Below are positions 1 to 9,385 of a DNA stretch of 64,000 nucleotides, piece after piece (position 1 is the stretch's first letter; each line of letters starts with the position of its first letter). Under the pieces are notes generated by a model. It was not told the DNA's origin. It ran no database searches and saw only the letters and a list, made by a program, of their open reading frames with translations. Position numbers and translations under genes: made by a program. This stretch comes from Bacteroidota bacterium. GTDB taxonomy: Bacteria > Bacteroidota > Bacteroidia > AKYH767-A > OLB10. Where the stretch lies: the NCBI GenBank assembly GCA_016714005.1, contig JADJOA010000003.1, positions 1-64,000 of the forward strand, written 5' to 3'.

Positions 1-205
1 AAACAGTACTTGCAAAGTTTATTACCAACGTGTAAACGCCAAAAATTTCCACCCCCAATCCTCTTGCAAGAATTACAGAGCGAAAAAAAGCGAGAACAAA
101 TCCGAAAATATTAGCTACAAAAACCCACTGCGAATTCTTAAAAAGCGTTTTTGATTCCTTATCTAACTTTTTGCCTAAAAACTTTTTTGATTTTGAAAAG
201 GGCAT
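1..205 (-). CDS. Oligosaccharide flippase / polysaccharide biosynthesis protein, N-terminal fragment
   Basis: The reverse strand reads from an ATG at 205 off the left edge, giving about 68 residues that start MPFSKSKKFLGKKL. After a basic N-terminus comes a hydrophobic helix (NSQWVFVANIFGFVLAFF), then RSVILARGLGVEIFGVYTL. This layout is typical of the first helices of MATE/Wzx-type flippases, which move lipid-linked sugars across the inner membrane. Only the N-terminus is present, so the assignment rests on this one motif region. An AGGA sequence lies just upstream of the ATG. The gene is divergent from dxs. Confidence 0.6.
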   Translation of the reverse strand, partial: MPFSKSKKFLGKKLDKESKTLFKNSQWVFVANIFGFVLAFFRSVILARGLGVEIFGVYTLVINFASTV

Positions 206-306
206 CCGTCCTGTAATTCAATTTAGTTGGCGAAGTTAAAACTTAAAACCATTTTATTTTTTAGTTGTTACACTAACTCATATCATTCAACGTTAGCTTA
301 AAATCG

Positions 307-314
307 TATTTTTG
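307..314 (+). promoter_or_regulatory. Candidate -7 promoter box of dxs
   Basis: TATTTTTG matches the Bacteroidota -7 consensus TAnnTTTG exactly and lies 19 bases before the dxs ATG. I see no convincing -33 TTTG at the right distance, so this is a half-supported promoter. Confidence 0.45.
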
Positions 315-333
315 AACCTCATAAATTTTATAC

Positions 334-2251
334 ATGGAAATTAAAGCCGGAGAACTGCTTGAAAAAATTAACATCCCTGCCGATTTACGCAAACTAAAAC
401 CAAATCAGCTTGAACAGGTTTGTAAAGAGTTAAGGCAATATATAATTGACATTGTAAGTGTAAATGGCGGGCACTTTGGTGCAAGCCTTGGAGTGGTTGA
501 ATTAACTGTTGCATTGCATTATGTTTTTAATACCCCTCACGACCAACTTGTGTGGGATGTGGGGCACCAGGCTTACGGGCACAAAATTTTAACCGGCAGA
601 AGAAATTCTTTCCACACCAACAGAATTTATAAAGGTTTAAGCGGTTTCCCTAAAAGAAGCGAAAGCGAGTACGATACTTTTGGTGTAGGACATTCCTCAA
701 CTTCTATTTCAGCAGCACTGGGAATGAGTGTGGCTTCAAGAATAAAAAACGATAAAAACCGACAGCATGTGGCAGTTATTGGCGATGGAAGCATGACGGC
801 AGGTATGGCTTTTGAAGCACTTAACCATGCAGGGAGTAGAAAATACCAATTTGCTTGTGGTACTTAACGATACTTGCATGAGTATTGACCCTAATGTGGG
901 AGCGCTCAAAGAATATCTTACTGATATTACAACATCGCGAACCTACAATAAGGTTAAAGACGAGGTGTGGAAAGCTTTGGGCGTAGTGAGTAAGTTTGGC
1001 CCCAATGCGCAAGCCATTGCTCAAAAAGTAGAGGGCGCTTTTAAAACCGCCTTACTACGACAAAGCAATATGTTTGAAGGACTGCGCTTTCGCTACTTCG
1101 GACCTATTGATGGGCACGATGTAAACCACCTTGCTAAAGTTTTTAATGATTTAAAACAATTGCCTGGTCCAAAAATTTTGCATTGTGTAACCGTAAAAGG
1201 TAAGGGTTTTAAACTTGCAGAAGAAGACCAAACCAAATGGCATGCACCGGGTTTGTTTGATAAAATAACAGGCGAAATTTTTAAGCCGAAAAATACTGCC
1301 CCACAACCACCAAAATACCAAGATGTGTTTGGGCATACCATTGTTGAACTGGCAAAAAAAAACTCTAAAATAGTGGGAGTTACTCCTGCCATGCCAAGTG
1401 GCTGCTCGTTAAATATAATGATGAAAGCAATGCCCCACCGTGCATTTGATGTAGGCATAGCCGAGCAACATGCGGTTACTTTTAGTGCAGGTTTGGCAAC
1501 ACAAGGCATGATGCCTTACTGCAATATTTATTCTTCGTTTATGCAACGTGCTTACGACCAGGTGGTGCATGATGTAGCTCTTCAAAAATTAAATGTAGTT
1601 TTTGTTTTAGACAGAGGCGGGCTTGCCGGTGCTGACGGTCCTACACATCATGGCTCATTTGATTACTCATACATGAGATGCATACCAAACATGATTGTGA
1701 GTGCCCCAATGAATGAGGAAGAATTACGTAACCTGATGTACACCGCTCAGCACGATAACATGGGACCCTTTTCTATCCGTTATCCGAGAGGCAATGGGGT
1801 TATGATTGACTGGAAAACACCTTTTAAAGCAATACCAGTAGGAACCGGAAGAAAATTACGTGGTGGAGATGGTGTTGCCATTCTCACTATTGGGCATCCT
1901 GGAAACTTTGCCGTAGCTGCATGTGATGAACTTTCAAAAGAAAATATTTATCCTGCTCATTACGATTTACGTTTTGTAAAACCGCTTGACCAGATTTTAT
2001 TGCACGAAGTGTTTTCAAATTTCAAAAAAGTAATAACGGTTGAAGATGGTTGCATTATGGGAGGCATGGGAAGCGCGGTTGCCGAATTTATGATTGACAA
2101 TAATTATTCTGCTGAAATTGTTCGCCTGGGCATACCCGATAAATTTATTGAACATGGCGAACAAAAAGAACTTTATGCCGAGTGCCGTTTTGATAAAAAT
2201 GCCATAGTTGCCACGGTAAGGAACATGCTTAAAGTAGCGCAAAAAGTTTAG
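334..2251 (+). CDS. dxs: 1-deoxy-D-xylulose-5-phosphate synthase (frameshifted in this sequence)
   Basis: Condenses pyruvate and glyceraldehyde 3-phosphate to DXP, the first step of the MEP isoprenoid pathway, using thiamine diphosphate in the cytosol. Visible motifs are VWDVGHQAYGHKILTGR, the ThDP motif VIGDGSMTAGMAFEALNHAG near residue 150, DRGGLAGADGPTHHGSFDYS near residue 426, and a transketolase C-terminal domain. The repaired length of about 638 residues is normal. The frame breaks at the GGG of 832-834. Removing one G joins ALNHAG to GVENTNLLVVLND as in the family, so the break is probably a sequence error. The start follows a TAnnTTTG box. The gene is convergent with ubiX. Confidence 0.95.
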
Positions 2252-2270
2252 CAGGATATAAGGCCAATCC

Positions 2271-2840
2271 TCACTCCTTTTCGCTCCACCTGAAAGTATT
2301 TTGATCTAATCCGGCTAAATCAATAACACGGTCGATAACTGTTGCGGCTAGTTCTTCAAAACTTTGCGGCTTGCTGTAATATGATGGAGATGCCGGACAA
2401 ATAATTCCGCCTGCTTCGGTAATCGTTTTCATATTGTTGATATGAATCAAACTCAAAGGAGTATCGCGTGTAACAAGTATTAGTTTTCTGCGCTCTTTCA
2501 AAATCATCATCGGCAGCACGGGTAATTAAATCGTTTGAAATACCTGTGGCAATACGTGCAAGTGTACCCATACTGCAAGGGCAAACAATCATAATATTAT
2601 ACTTTGCTGAGCCCGAGGCAAATGGTGCCGTAAAATCTTCCGTACCGTAAACCTTAAAAGGAACATTTTCAAAATCTTTGTTTCCCAATTCATATTGCCA
2701 AACCTCTTTGGCATTTCCCGAAAAATAATGCCCACATCCGTAACCTGATCTTTTAACTTGCCAAGTTTTTCTAATAAAACCTTTGCATAAATACTTCCAC
2801 TGGCACCGGTAACTGCTACTACTATTTTATTTGACTTCAT
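2271..2840 (-). CDS. ubiX: Flavin prenyltransferase UbiX (two frameshifts)
   Basis: UbiX-type enzymes attach dimethylallyl phosphate to FMN to make the prenyl-FMN cofactor of UbiD decarboxylases. The N-terminal KIVVAVTGASGSIYAKVLLEKL is the FMN-binding start. CPCSMGTLARIATGISNDLI and LILVTRDTPLSLIHINNM are the other family motifs, and the repaired length of about 190 residues is typical. The frame breaks at the A-run 2721-2725; adding one base gives FSGNAKEVWQYELGNKDF. It breaks again near 2505-2512, between AAD and LKERRK. I chose the ATG at 2840 because MKSNKIVV is the family start; an in-frame ATG 24 bases upstream is less likely. No ubiD is in view. Confidence 0.9.
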
Positions 2841-2950
2841 TTGATACAAAACAACACTTTTCAAATAAGGTTAGCAAACTTATTGGAATAGGTACGAATT
2901 ATTGAACTGAAATGCTTTTTATATTTTTAGGTCATTATATAAATTTGAAA

Positions 2951-3942
2951 ATGTATGATCGAACGCTGATAACTTTAACCTTTCTTTTATTGACTCCTGC
3001 TATCAGTTTCGCGCAAAAAATTACAATCACAGGAACTGTTTCTTACGCAAACGGAGATTCCGTGACAGGTGCTGAGATTAAATTCCGCCCGCTAAAAAAT
3101 AAGATTAAGATAAAAGAACCAGGAAAAAACATTTTAAGAAAGTAACGGTAAAGAAACTGAATGCCGTTTATAACGACACTGAGATTTACAAAGTGATGAA
3201 CCTTGGTGATGCATTTCCATTCCTTACCCAGCAACTTGAAAAAGGAAATACAAATATTTATAAAACGGGAAGGCGTTACTTCATAAACAAAAAAGATGTG
3301 CAAATATTTGAATTCAGAAGAAATCATTTAAAGCGGTTATCAAATCTCTTTTTAAAAGATAACACGTTACCCGCACAGCAAGCCAACACCACCAAAAACA
3401 TTGGTGTTTTTTTAAATGCCGCATCCAATCATAACCTTTCTACACCCGACACGGCTACTTCACTTATTGATGAATTATATCATTATAAGCCTAAATACAT
3501 TTTAAAGTCTTCGGTCTTTAATCCCGAAGTTGCAATGGAAATTAAATTAAATGAATTTTTTACTATCCAAAGCGGGTTTGGCTTAGAGGGTTATAGAGAT
3601 ACCGATTCAACAGATGCAGACATGTTGTTAAGCGCGCATACAGGAATAAAATATTACTATAATTTAGAGAAGCGCAAAAGCCGTATGCGACCTACCTATA
3701 ACTTTCAATGAAGATATTTTATGCTTAGCCATGAATACATAATTCATACCGCTAATAAAGATGTTTAGTTGGTTAGTTTAAATCATGACTGGCAGTTTTC
3801 AAGTTTTTACAACGGAATTGAAGAGATAAGTTTTGGATTAGGCTCAGGGCTTAATGATGGGAAGATTTATTTTAGGAGTACCATTCTTTTATCATTCACA
3901 TTCAACGATAAACCCTATAGACGCAAAAATTTTAGAAAATAA
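2951..3942 (+). pseudogene. Secreted outer-membrane-type protein with regulatory-like N-terminal domain, disrupted
   Basis: A signal peptide (MYDRTLITLTFLLLTPAISFA) leads into a carboxypeptidase-regulatory-like strand region (ITITGTVSYANGDSVTGAEI). A frame change at the A-run near 3121-3127 follows; adding one A restores KKHFKKVTVKKL. Downstream, beta-strand-rich sequence such as TIQSGFGLEGY and a C-terminal ILLSFTFNDKPYR suggests a small outer-membrane barrel. Two in-frame stops interrupt it, TGA at 3709-3711 and TAG at 3766-3768, and the frame continues to TAA at 3940-3942. Both could be C-to-T changes of CGA and CAG. Indel errors cannot explain them, so this may be true decay. The family is not recognised. 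Confidence 0.55.
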
Positions 3943-3979
3943 GCTTCATATACCTCGTTTTCTGAATCTTATTTTCAAT

Positions 3980-4009
3980 TTTGATTTTTAACAAATGTTT
4001 TTATTTTTG
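3980..4009 (+). promoter_or_regulatory. Promoter of rpmE
   Basis: TTTG at 3980-3983, an 18-base spacer, then TATTTTTG at 4002-4009, matching the Bacteroidota -33/-7 layout. The start codon follows 31 bases downstream. Confidence 0.6.
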
Positions 4010-4040
4010 TGCCCCAATATAAATTTTAATACACAGTACA

Positions 4041-4321
4041 ATGAAAAACGAAATTCACCCGAAGAATTACCGCCCCGTAGTTTTTAAAGATATTTCATGC
4101 GATTATGCTTTTTTAACCAAGTCATGCGTTGAAACAAAAGAAACTATTAAGTGGGAAGATGGTAACGAATACCCTCTTTTAAACTTGAGATTAGTAATAT
4201 GAGTCACCCTTTTTATACCGGTAAAATGAAATTGGTTGACACGGCAGGACGTATTGATAAGTTTAAAAACCGTTACGCAAAAACAGGTGCCAAAAAAGCC
4301 GCTAAAACAGAAGAACAATAA
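4041..4321 (+). CDS. rpmE: 50S ribosomal protein L31 type B (frameshifted)
   Basis: A component of the large ribosomal subunit. The reading starts MKNEIHPKNYRPVVFKDI, the type B L31 signature. After the break at the T-run 4177-4180, the next frame gives LEISNMSHPFYTGKMKLVDT and RIDKFKNRYAK. Adding one T makes PLFKLEISN continuous, giving a normal length of about 93 residues. Because of the break no single long frame covers the gene, and it is easily missed. It has no CxxC zinc pair, as expected for type B. It has its own promoter and a strong terminator, so it is monocistronic. Confidence 0.93.
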
Positions 4322-4342
4322 ACTTAATTTATACAACTTAAT

Positions 4343-4381
4343 AAGCGTAGGATTTTATTAGTCCTGCGCTTTTGTTTTTTT
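4343..4381 (+). terminator. Intrinsic terminator of rpmE
   Basis: AAGCGTAGGA (4343-4352) pairs with TCCTGCGCTT (4362-4371) through ten positions with one G-T wobble. A 9-base loop separates the arms and a T-rich tract runs to 4381. Confidence 0.85.
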
Positions 4382-4411
4382 ATAACATTGCAACCAATAA
4401 AGCATTAAATC

Positions 4412-5590
4412 ATGAACATTGTTCTTTTTGACCAATCAAGAGAAAACTTGCTTCCACTTACTTTTTTACGGCCCGTTGCCGAAATCAGGTGTGGCATACT
4501 TACTCTTTCTGAGAAATGGAAAAAACTAAGCAACGGCAACGTATCATTTATAACAGAAAATTACCTATCCAAAAAATATGGGGCAACACATACAAACGAC
4601 AACATTTATATTGCAGGTAACGTAATTGCCACAACTGCATTATGGGAGCAAATAAAAAATCTTAAAAACAATCATAAGTTAGTTTCGAATAATCAACAGA
4701 TTGCTCTTCGCACTACTGATAAACTTGATAGTATAGAATCCATTACTAACCACAAATCCGAAATCCAAAACCTACAATCAGAAATATTTTCTATTGATTT
4801 TCCCTACCACATTTTCTCTTATAACGATTACGCTATTAAGGAAGATTTTAAACTGCTTACGCACAACAGGCAGTCAGAAAAATTAAGCAGCACTAATACA
4901 GTGGTTGGAGATGCATCTCTAGTGTTTTTAGAAAAAGGTGCCAAGGTTGAATGTGCAATGCTTAATACCACAGCCGGACCTATTTATGCAGGTGCCAATG
5001 CTGAAATTATGGAGGGCTGCATGATACGCGGACCATTTGCATTGGGCGAACATGCCATTTTAAAAATGGGCGCTAAAATATATGGCGCCACCACCATAGG
5101 ACCCGAATGCCGGGCAGGTGGTGAGGTTAGCAATTCGGTAATGTTTGCTTATTCCAATAAAGGGCATGATGGATTTTTGGGCAACTCAGTAATTGCCGAG
5201 TGGTGTAACTTAGGTGCCGATACCAATAACTCGAACCTGAAGAATAATTACGGCTTGGTTGATATTTATAATTATGCCCAAAAAGGATATATAAACACTG
5301 GTTTGCAGTTTTGCGGTTTAATTATGAGCGACCACAGCAAAGCAGGTATTAATACCATGTTTAATACGGGAACAGTAGCCGGAGTAAATGCAAATATCTT
5401 TGGAGCGGGTTTTCCTCCCAAATATATTCCATCGTTTTCGTGGGGAGGGTTTGAGAACTCTGCCGTTTTTAAATTTGAAAAAGCTGTAGAACTTGCCATT
5501 GAGGTAATGAAACGCAGAAAAGTTATGTTTGATAAAACTGAACAAGAAATTTTAAAAGCTGTTTTTGAGTTGGAGATGATGGGCAGGTAA
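4412..5590 (+). CDS. GlmU-like sugar nucleotidyltransferase with left-handed beta-helix domain
   Basis: 392 residues. The N-terminus MNIVLFDQSRENLLPLTFLR resembles the degenerate nucleotidyltransferase domain of the Bacteroidota alternative GlmU family. From about residue 170 there are hexapeptide repeats (GAKVECAMLNTTAGPIYAGA, GCMIRGPFALGEHAILKMGA), followed by GADTNNSNLKNNYG, typical of left-handed beta-helix acyltransferases. The likely role is UDP-GlcNAc synthesis or a related sugar nucleotide for the cell envelope. That is family knowledge; the substrate cannot be read from the sequence. It is preceded by the rpmE terminator, and TAACATTG at about 4382-4389 is a near match to a -7 box. 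Confidence 0.8.
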   Translation: MNIVLFDQSRENLLPLTFLRPVAEIRCGILTLSEKWKKLSNGNVSFITENYLSKKYGATHTNDNIYIAGNVIATTALWEQIKNLKNNHKLVSNNQQIALRTTDKLDSIESITNHKSEIQNLQSEIFSIDFPYHIFSYNDYAIKEDFKLLTHNRQSEKLSSTNTVVGDASLVFLEKGAKVECAMLNTTAGPIYAGANAEIMEGCMIRGPFALGEHAILKMGAKIYGATTIGPECRAGGEVSNSVMFAYSNKGHDGFLGNSVIAEWCNLGADTNNSNLKNNYGLVDIYNYAQKGYINTGLQFCGLIMSDHSKAGINTMFNTGTVAGVNANIFGAGFPPKYIPSFSWGGFENSAVFKFEKAVELAIEVMKRRKVMFDKTEQEILKAVFELEMMGR

Positions 5591-5735
5591 AGCCTGTTCA
5601 TATTCGCAATCCGATCAATTAATTAGCGTTTACAAACCCACAAAAAACTTTTTGGTAAGCGTTTTATCCTTCTTAACAACCTGCAAAGTCAAAATGCCAG
5701 ACAATCAGGAAGTATTTGTTCTTTAGAGCCTTTTT

Positions 5736-5759
5736 AAACACCTACGAGGGTGGTTTTTT
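5736..5759 (+). terminator. Possible terminator of the GlmU-like gene
   Basis: AAACACC and GGTGGTTT can pair with one slipped base around a short loop, followed by a T-run. The stem is short, so this is tentative. The rest of 5591-5843 shows nothing I can name. Confidence 0.35.
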
Positions 5760-5843
5760 CTCTAACACTTTAGGATGTGGCTTTTTTAACCGGATGGGTG
5801 TGGGTAGGTGTTGTGTAGAAAGGTGAAATTATAAAGCAATTTA

Positions 5844-5875
5844 AAAAGTCGTTTGAGTTACCCCAAACGACTTTT
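5844..5875 (-). terminator. Strong terminator downstream of the TonB receptor/lipoprotein locus
   Basis: A perfect 12-base inverted repeat, AAAAGTCGTTTG (5844-5855) and CAAACGACTTTT (5864-5875), with an 8-base loop. It lies 28 bases after the stop of the minus-strand lipoprotein gene. A/T-rich flanks on both sides would let it work in both directions. Confidence 0.8.
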
Positions 5876-5902
5876 CTTGTCATAAAACTATTGTCACTGA
5901 TA

Positions 5903-6469
5903 TTATTGCACCTTCACTTGAAAATCTACACTTATGTCAGTGTCGCCCGGTGTGCAAGTACCATCTTTAACTCCAGGTTGATGCCTTAGTTCAACCTGCA
6001 TGGTTCCGTTACCTGCTACTGTTGTGTACCATTTGGATTGCAACCCTATTGGCAAACCATTATTGTCCAGATCAGTTTTTATAACGGTTGCACTTGTTCC
6101 TGTTGGTGTAAAGCAAAACAGGTGGTCAACTCCTTCGTCTAATACTTCGTTTGAGATGGTGTCGGCAGGACTTTCTGTTTCGTTAAGCAACAGGATGGTT
6201 GTAATCCATGTTTTGTTTGGTTCCAGTTTGATGGTGTCAAAAATGTCATAGCTTAAACCCCCATCACCATCCGGGTCGCGGAATGTTGCATACTTGATGT
6301 TGGAATTGTTTGAGGAATCAACAAAAGCTAATTTCATTGTTGTAATCACTTCTTCCTCGTTGGCAGGTGGTGGTGGATTAGTAGTAGTGTCTTCGTCTTT
6401 TTTACATCCTGTCCAAATAACTGTTGCGGCAAATGCGATTGCCATTAATGTGTTTGTTCTTTTTTTCAT
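5903..6469 (-). CDS. Secreted lipoprotein linked to TonB receptor
   Basis: 188 residues. MKKRTNTLMAIAFAATVIWTGCKKDED is a lipoprotein signal with the lipid-modified Cys in WTGC, followed by acidic and proline-rich spacer (NPPPPANEEE). The rest has beta-sandwich character with alternating hydrophobic strands, and contains DPDGDGGLSYD, an Asp-rich loop that could bind a cation. It starts 69 bases after the TonB receptor stop on the same strand and ends at a strong terminator, so the two probably share a transcript. By position it would be a surface lipoprotein helping the receptor capture its substrate. I do not recognise a named domain. Confidence 0.75.
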   Translation of the reverse strand: MKKRTNTLMAIAFAATVIWTGCKKDEDTTTNPPPPANEEEVITTMKLAFVDSSNNSNIKYATFRDPDGDGGLSYDIFDTIKLEPNKTWITTILLLNETESPADTISNEVLDEGVDHLFCFTPTGTSATVIKTDLDNNGLPIGLQSKWYTTVAGNGTMQVELRHQPGVKDGTCTPGDTDISVDFQVKVQ

Positions 6470-6538
6470 TTTGATTTTTTTTTAATTTGATTAAACATTG
6501 GATTTACTTATTTTACTTTTTGTTTGCCTGAATTGGAT

Positions 6539-8902
6539 TTAAGGGGGTAATCCTGATTTGATGTTAAAGGGGATTTTTATTCGCAGGGCAATGTTTCTGC
6601 CCATTGCATCGGTAAAATATCTAAACCTGTCTAAGTAATCTCTGTAAGATTCGTTTAACAGATTGAATACACTTACACCAACTTCTATATTTTGTTTTCT
6701 AACATAAATGTTGCAGGAAGCATGTAGGTTAACCGTGTAATATGCAGGTGGTGGCGGTGCAAAATCACTGTTGGCAGGCACACGCCCTTGTTTTGTTACA
6801 TACAAAAAGGAAGCAGATATATAAGCAGAATTAATTTTATTTCGGTTATTAAAACGATGCGTTAACTCGGTTTCGTATTTATCTGATGGCATCGTAATGA
6901 GCCAATCATTTTCTGTTTGGTTCCATGCTCTTAGTACAGATGCTTTCTGAGTTATGTCAAGTGATTTAGTGAGTTTGTATTTAAAATATAAATCACAGCC
7001 ATTTAAAACAGCGTTGGTTTGTTTGTAGTAAAACGCAGGAAAAGCACCGCGGATAGTAAGCATTGGCGTTGATGCCGGTTGCCTGTAAATAAAATTATTA
7101 ATGTAGTGTATGTAAGGAGATACTTCTATGTTTAATCGTTTGCCGGGATTATAATGTACAGTTAGAATTGCATTGTTGGTTCTTTCCGATTGAAGTGTTT
7201 TGTCTCCAAATTCCAAGGCAGCAGCACCGTGATGCAAACCGTTACTGTATAATTCGTTTACAGATGGTGCTCGCCAGGCTGTTCCTATGTTTAATGAAAC
7301 ATTTAAAACAGAATCGCTTTTATATATGAATCCTACATTCCCGGTAAAGTTTCCAAACTTGTGTATTGGGCTGATTAATTCGTAAGTTGCATTGCCAATG
7401 TATTGATACTTGAAAACCTGCAACCATTTGTAATCATATCTTATTCCTCCTTCAATTTCAAATTTGTTTTTTTTCCAGCGTTCAATAAAAAATAACCCTC
7501 CACCATAATTTTGAAAATTAGGAATAAGTGCTCTTCCTTCATAAGTGTTAGCTTGAGTAATTCCGCTTAATCCAATGCTGCCTGTAAAATTTTTTACCCG
7601 GTTATGCTCCCAAATAATATCGCCTGTGTGTGTGGTTATTTCATATTTAAGCTCAGGCTTGTTTAGTGCTTCCAGCGAATCGTTTAGCGGGCCATGCTTG
7701 TCATATTCATACCGCAAATTATATTGCCTTGCATAAGTGATTGAAAGTTTGCCTTTATCGCCAGTCTTTATAAATGATTTTAGTTTTAAAAGTTCATGTT
7801 CGGTATGTTGAAATGGTCTTCCAATATGGTAGGTAAACGGACCTGTTTCAAGCGGAACAGGTGAATTAAAGGCTCTGTTAAGATCGGTGAGGTTGCCAAT
7901 GTGTGAGGCACTGAAAATTCCGAAAGTTGTATTAAACTGGCTGTAGAAAATTTCGGCTCCATAGTTTTTCTTTTTCCAACCTAACGCATACGAAAAATTA
8001 TATTCCTTTAATCCTGTATTAACCAAAATATAATCAGGTGCAGATATGTTACCTCCTTGTTTTAATGTTCCCTGCAATCTCCACGAAAGTGCATTCAGCT
8101 TATTTAAATTTCCTTCTACGTATGCCGATGCCGTTCCTGCTCTTCCATTGGACATCCCAACAAGATTGAGCTCACCTCCAATACCTGCCGAATCTCTTAA
8201 GGGCTTTGCTTCAACTAAAATAACTCCTGCAATAGCATCGGAGCCATAACGAATACTGTTTGCTCCTTTAATTACAGATAGCTTATTGGCAATAAACGGA
8301 TCAACTTCAGGAGCATGTTCAACTCCCCATTGCTGCCCTTCCTGCCTTATCCCATTATTTAAAACAAGTATGCGGTTGCTATGCATACCGTGTATAACAG
8401 GTTTAGAAATGGAATTTCCTGTATTAAGTGAGTTAACGCCCGTTACACTTTTTAAAGCATCACCAAGCGATTGTCCTTTTGACTGATTGATTTTTTCGTC
8501 AGTAACATTTGTTTTGGTTTGAGTGGTTTGCTCTAAAGGTCTGGCAGCAGTAACCTCCACATCTTTTAATAATTCTGTATGATGCTCAGGATAAAAGTTT
8601 TTAATTGTTTTTCCTTTTATCAGAATTTTTTCTTCAATGTTTTCGCAACCTATGTGAGAAACTCTGATGGTGTAATTACCATCACAAACATTTGAGATTT
8701 TATAATTTCCGGCACTGTCAGTTAAGGCACCCCTGTTTAGTTCTAAGATATAAACAGTTGCAAACTCAAGCACGGTTTTATCATGCTCATCAAGGACTTT
8801 GCCCGACAAACTGCTTTTGCATGAGTCTGCCTGTGCCATTAAATGAAAATTAATGACACAGATAAAAAGCATGAATAACCAAATGAATTTTTTGTTCAAC
8901 AT
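6539..8902 (-). CDS. TonB-dependent outer-membrane receptor with carboxypeptidase-like N-terminal domain
   Basis: 787 residues. A signal peptide ending in FHLMAQA is followed by a CarboxypepD_reg-like domain (SLSGKVLDEHDKTVLEFATV, residues ~32-115). The plug domain follows (QSKGQSLGDALKSVTGVNSL, then LVLNNGIRQEGQQWGVEH), and then a long 22-strand-type barrel ending in IALRIKIPFNI. It imports a substrate using the TonB/ExbBD energy system. The plug sequence, with HAPEVDPFIANKLSVIKGAN, resembles receptors of the copper/zinc type. Together with the His/Cys-rich gene upstream this suggests metal transport, but that is inference. No SusD partner is present, which argues against glycan uptake. Confidence 0.88.
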   Translation of the reverse strand: MLNKKFIWLFMLFICVINFHLMAQADSCKSSLSGKVLDEHDKTVLEFATVYILELNRGALTDSAGNYKISNVCDGNYTIRVSHIGCENIEEKILIKGKTIKNFYPEHHTELLKDVEVTAARPLEQTTQTKTNVTDEKINQSKGQSLGDALKSVTGVNSLNTGNSISKPVIHGMHSNRILVLNNGIRQEGQQWGVEHAPEVDPFIANKLSVIKGANSIRYGSDAIAGVILVEAKPLRDSAGIGGELNLVGMSNGRAGTASAYVEGNLNKLNALSWRLQGTLKQGGNISAPDYILVNTGLKEYNFSYALGWKKKNYGAEIFYSQFNTTFGIFSASHIGNLTDLNRAFNSPVPLETGPFTYHIGRPFQHTEHELLKLKSFIKTGDKGKLSITYARQYNLRYEYDKHGPLNDSLEALNKPELKYEITTHTGDIIWEHNRVKNFTGSIGLSGITQANTYEGRALIPNFQNYGGGLFFIERWKKNKFEIEGGIRYDYKWLQVFKYQYIGNATYELISPIHKFGNFTGNVGFIYKSDSVLNVSLNIGTAWRAPSVNELYSNGLHHGAAALEFGDKTLQSERTNNAILTVHYNPGKRLNIEVSPYIHYINNFIYRQPASTPMLTIRGAFPAFYYKQTNAVLNGCDLYFKYKLTKSLDITQKASVLRAWNQTENDWLITMPSDKYETELTHRFNNRNKINSAYISASFLYVTKQGRVPANSDFAPPPPAYYTVNLHASCNIYVRKQNIEVGVSVFNLLNESYRDYLDRFRYFTDAMGRNIALRIKIPFNIKSGLPP

Positions 8903-8947
8903 TTTTTAAAGTACCGTTGTTGGCTGATTGATTAAACGCATGTGAAT

Positions 8948-8959
8948 ATGCCCGGGCAT
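8948..8959. promoter_or_regulatory. 12-bp palindrome in the leader of the TonB receptor gene
   Basis: ATGCCCGGGCAT is a perfect palindrome 46 to 57 bases upstream of the receptor ATG. With one bulged base, flanking TGAA/TTCA and GCA/TGC extend it into a longer imperfect hairpin. No T-tract follows, so it is not an obvious terminator. A dimeric-repressor operator or RNA structure are possibilities. Confidence 0.35.
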
Positions 8960-9054
8960 TTCAGTTGCATTTAATAAAAACTTTTTGTGACAGCGTGCAG
9001 CAATACACACACAGAACTTAACTGTGCATGAGCAATAACTATCATCAGAAAAAA

Positions 9055-9372
9055 TCAGGAAACGGCTGGAGGTCCTCTAAGCGGATGAACAGTGTTGTAT
9101 TTAGTAACAACTACGCTTTTATAAAAATCAGTTTTATGAGCCGTAATAATTATGCCGGCTTTAAGTTGAGTTTCGGAAACGTAAGTATAAGAAGTTAATT
9201 TAACAAAGTCGCAAAGTGTGCAATGATGTTCGGTTGTGCAGTAATGTGTTTCGGTATTGGTACAATGTTTATCATGCCTGTGTTCAAAAGAGTGTACCTG
9301 CTCTGCAACCATTGGTAACAGAAACACCGCTAAAGTAAAAATGGATAAAATCTTTTTGAACTTTAAAAACAT
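9055..9372 (-). CDS. Small exported His/Cys-rich protein, probable metal-binding
   Basis: The ATG at 9372 gives about 105 residues. MFLKFKKILSIFTLAVFLLP is a signal peptide, followed by a His/Cys cluster: HSFEHRHDKHCTNTETHYC, then TTEHHCTLCDFV with a CxxC. The C-terminal half is plain and ends PLRGPPAVS. A longer in-frame start at 9510 exists, but it would place the signal peptide inside the protein. The dense metal ligands suggest periplasmic zinc or copper binding. The gene is transcribed toward the TonB receptor 152 bases downstream, so it probably belongs to the same locus. Confidence 0.7.
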   Translation of the reverse strand: MFLKFKKILSIFTLAVFLLPMVAEQVHSFEHRHDKHCTNTETHYCTTEHHCTLCDFVKLTSYTYVSETQLKAGIIITAHKTDFYKSVVVTKYNTVHPLRGPPAVS

Positions 9373-9377
9373 TGGGG

Positions 9378-9385
9378 CAAATGTA
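9378..9385 (-). promoter_or_regulatory. Candidate -7 box giving a leaderless transcript
   Basis: On the minus strand TACATTTG fits TAnnTTTG, and only five bases separate it from the ATG at 9372. The transcription start would then fall at or next to the start codon. This also supports the shorter start of the His/Cys-rich gene. Confidence 0.4.

Noticed and set aside
812..867. Programmed frameshift in dxs
   Set aside because: No slippery heptamer, and the same kind of one-base break recurs in unrelated genes across the window.
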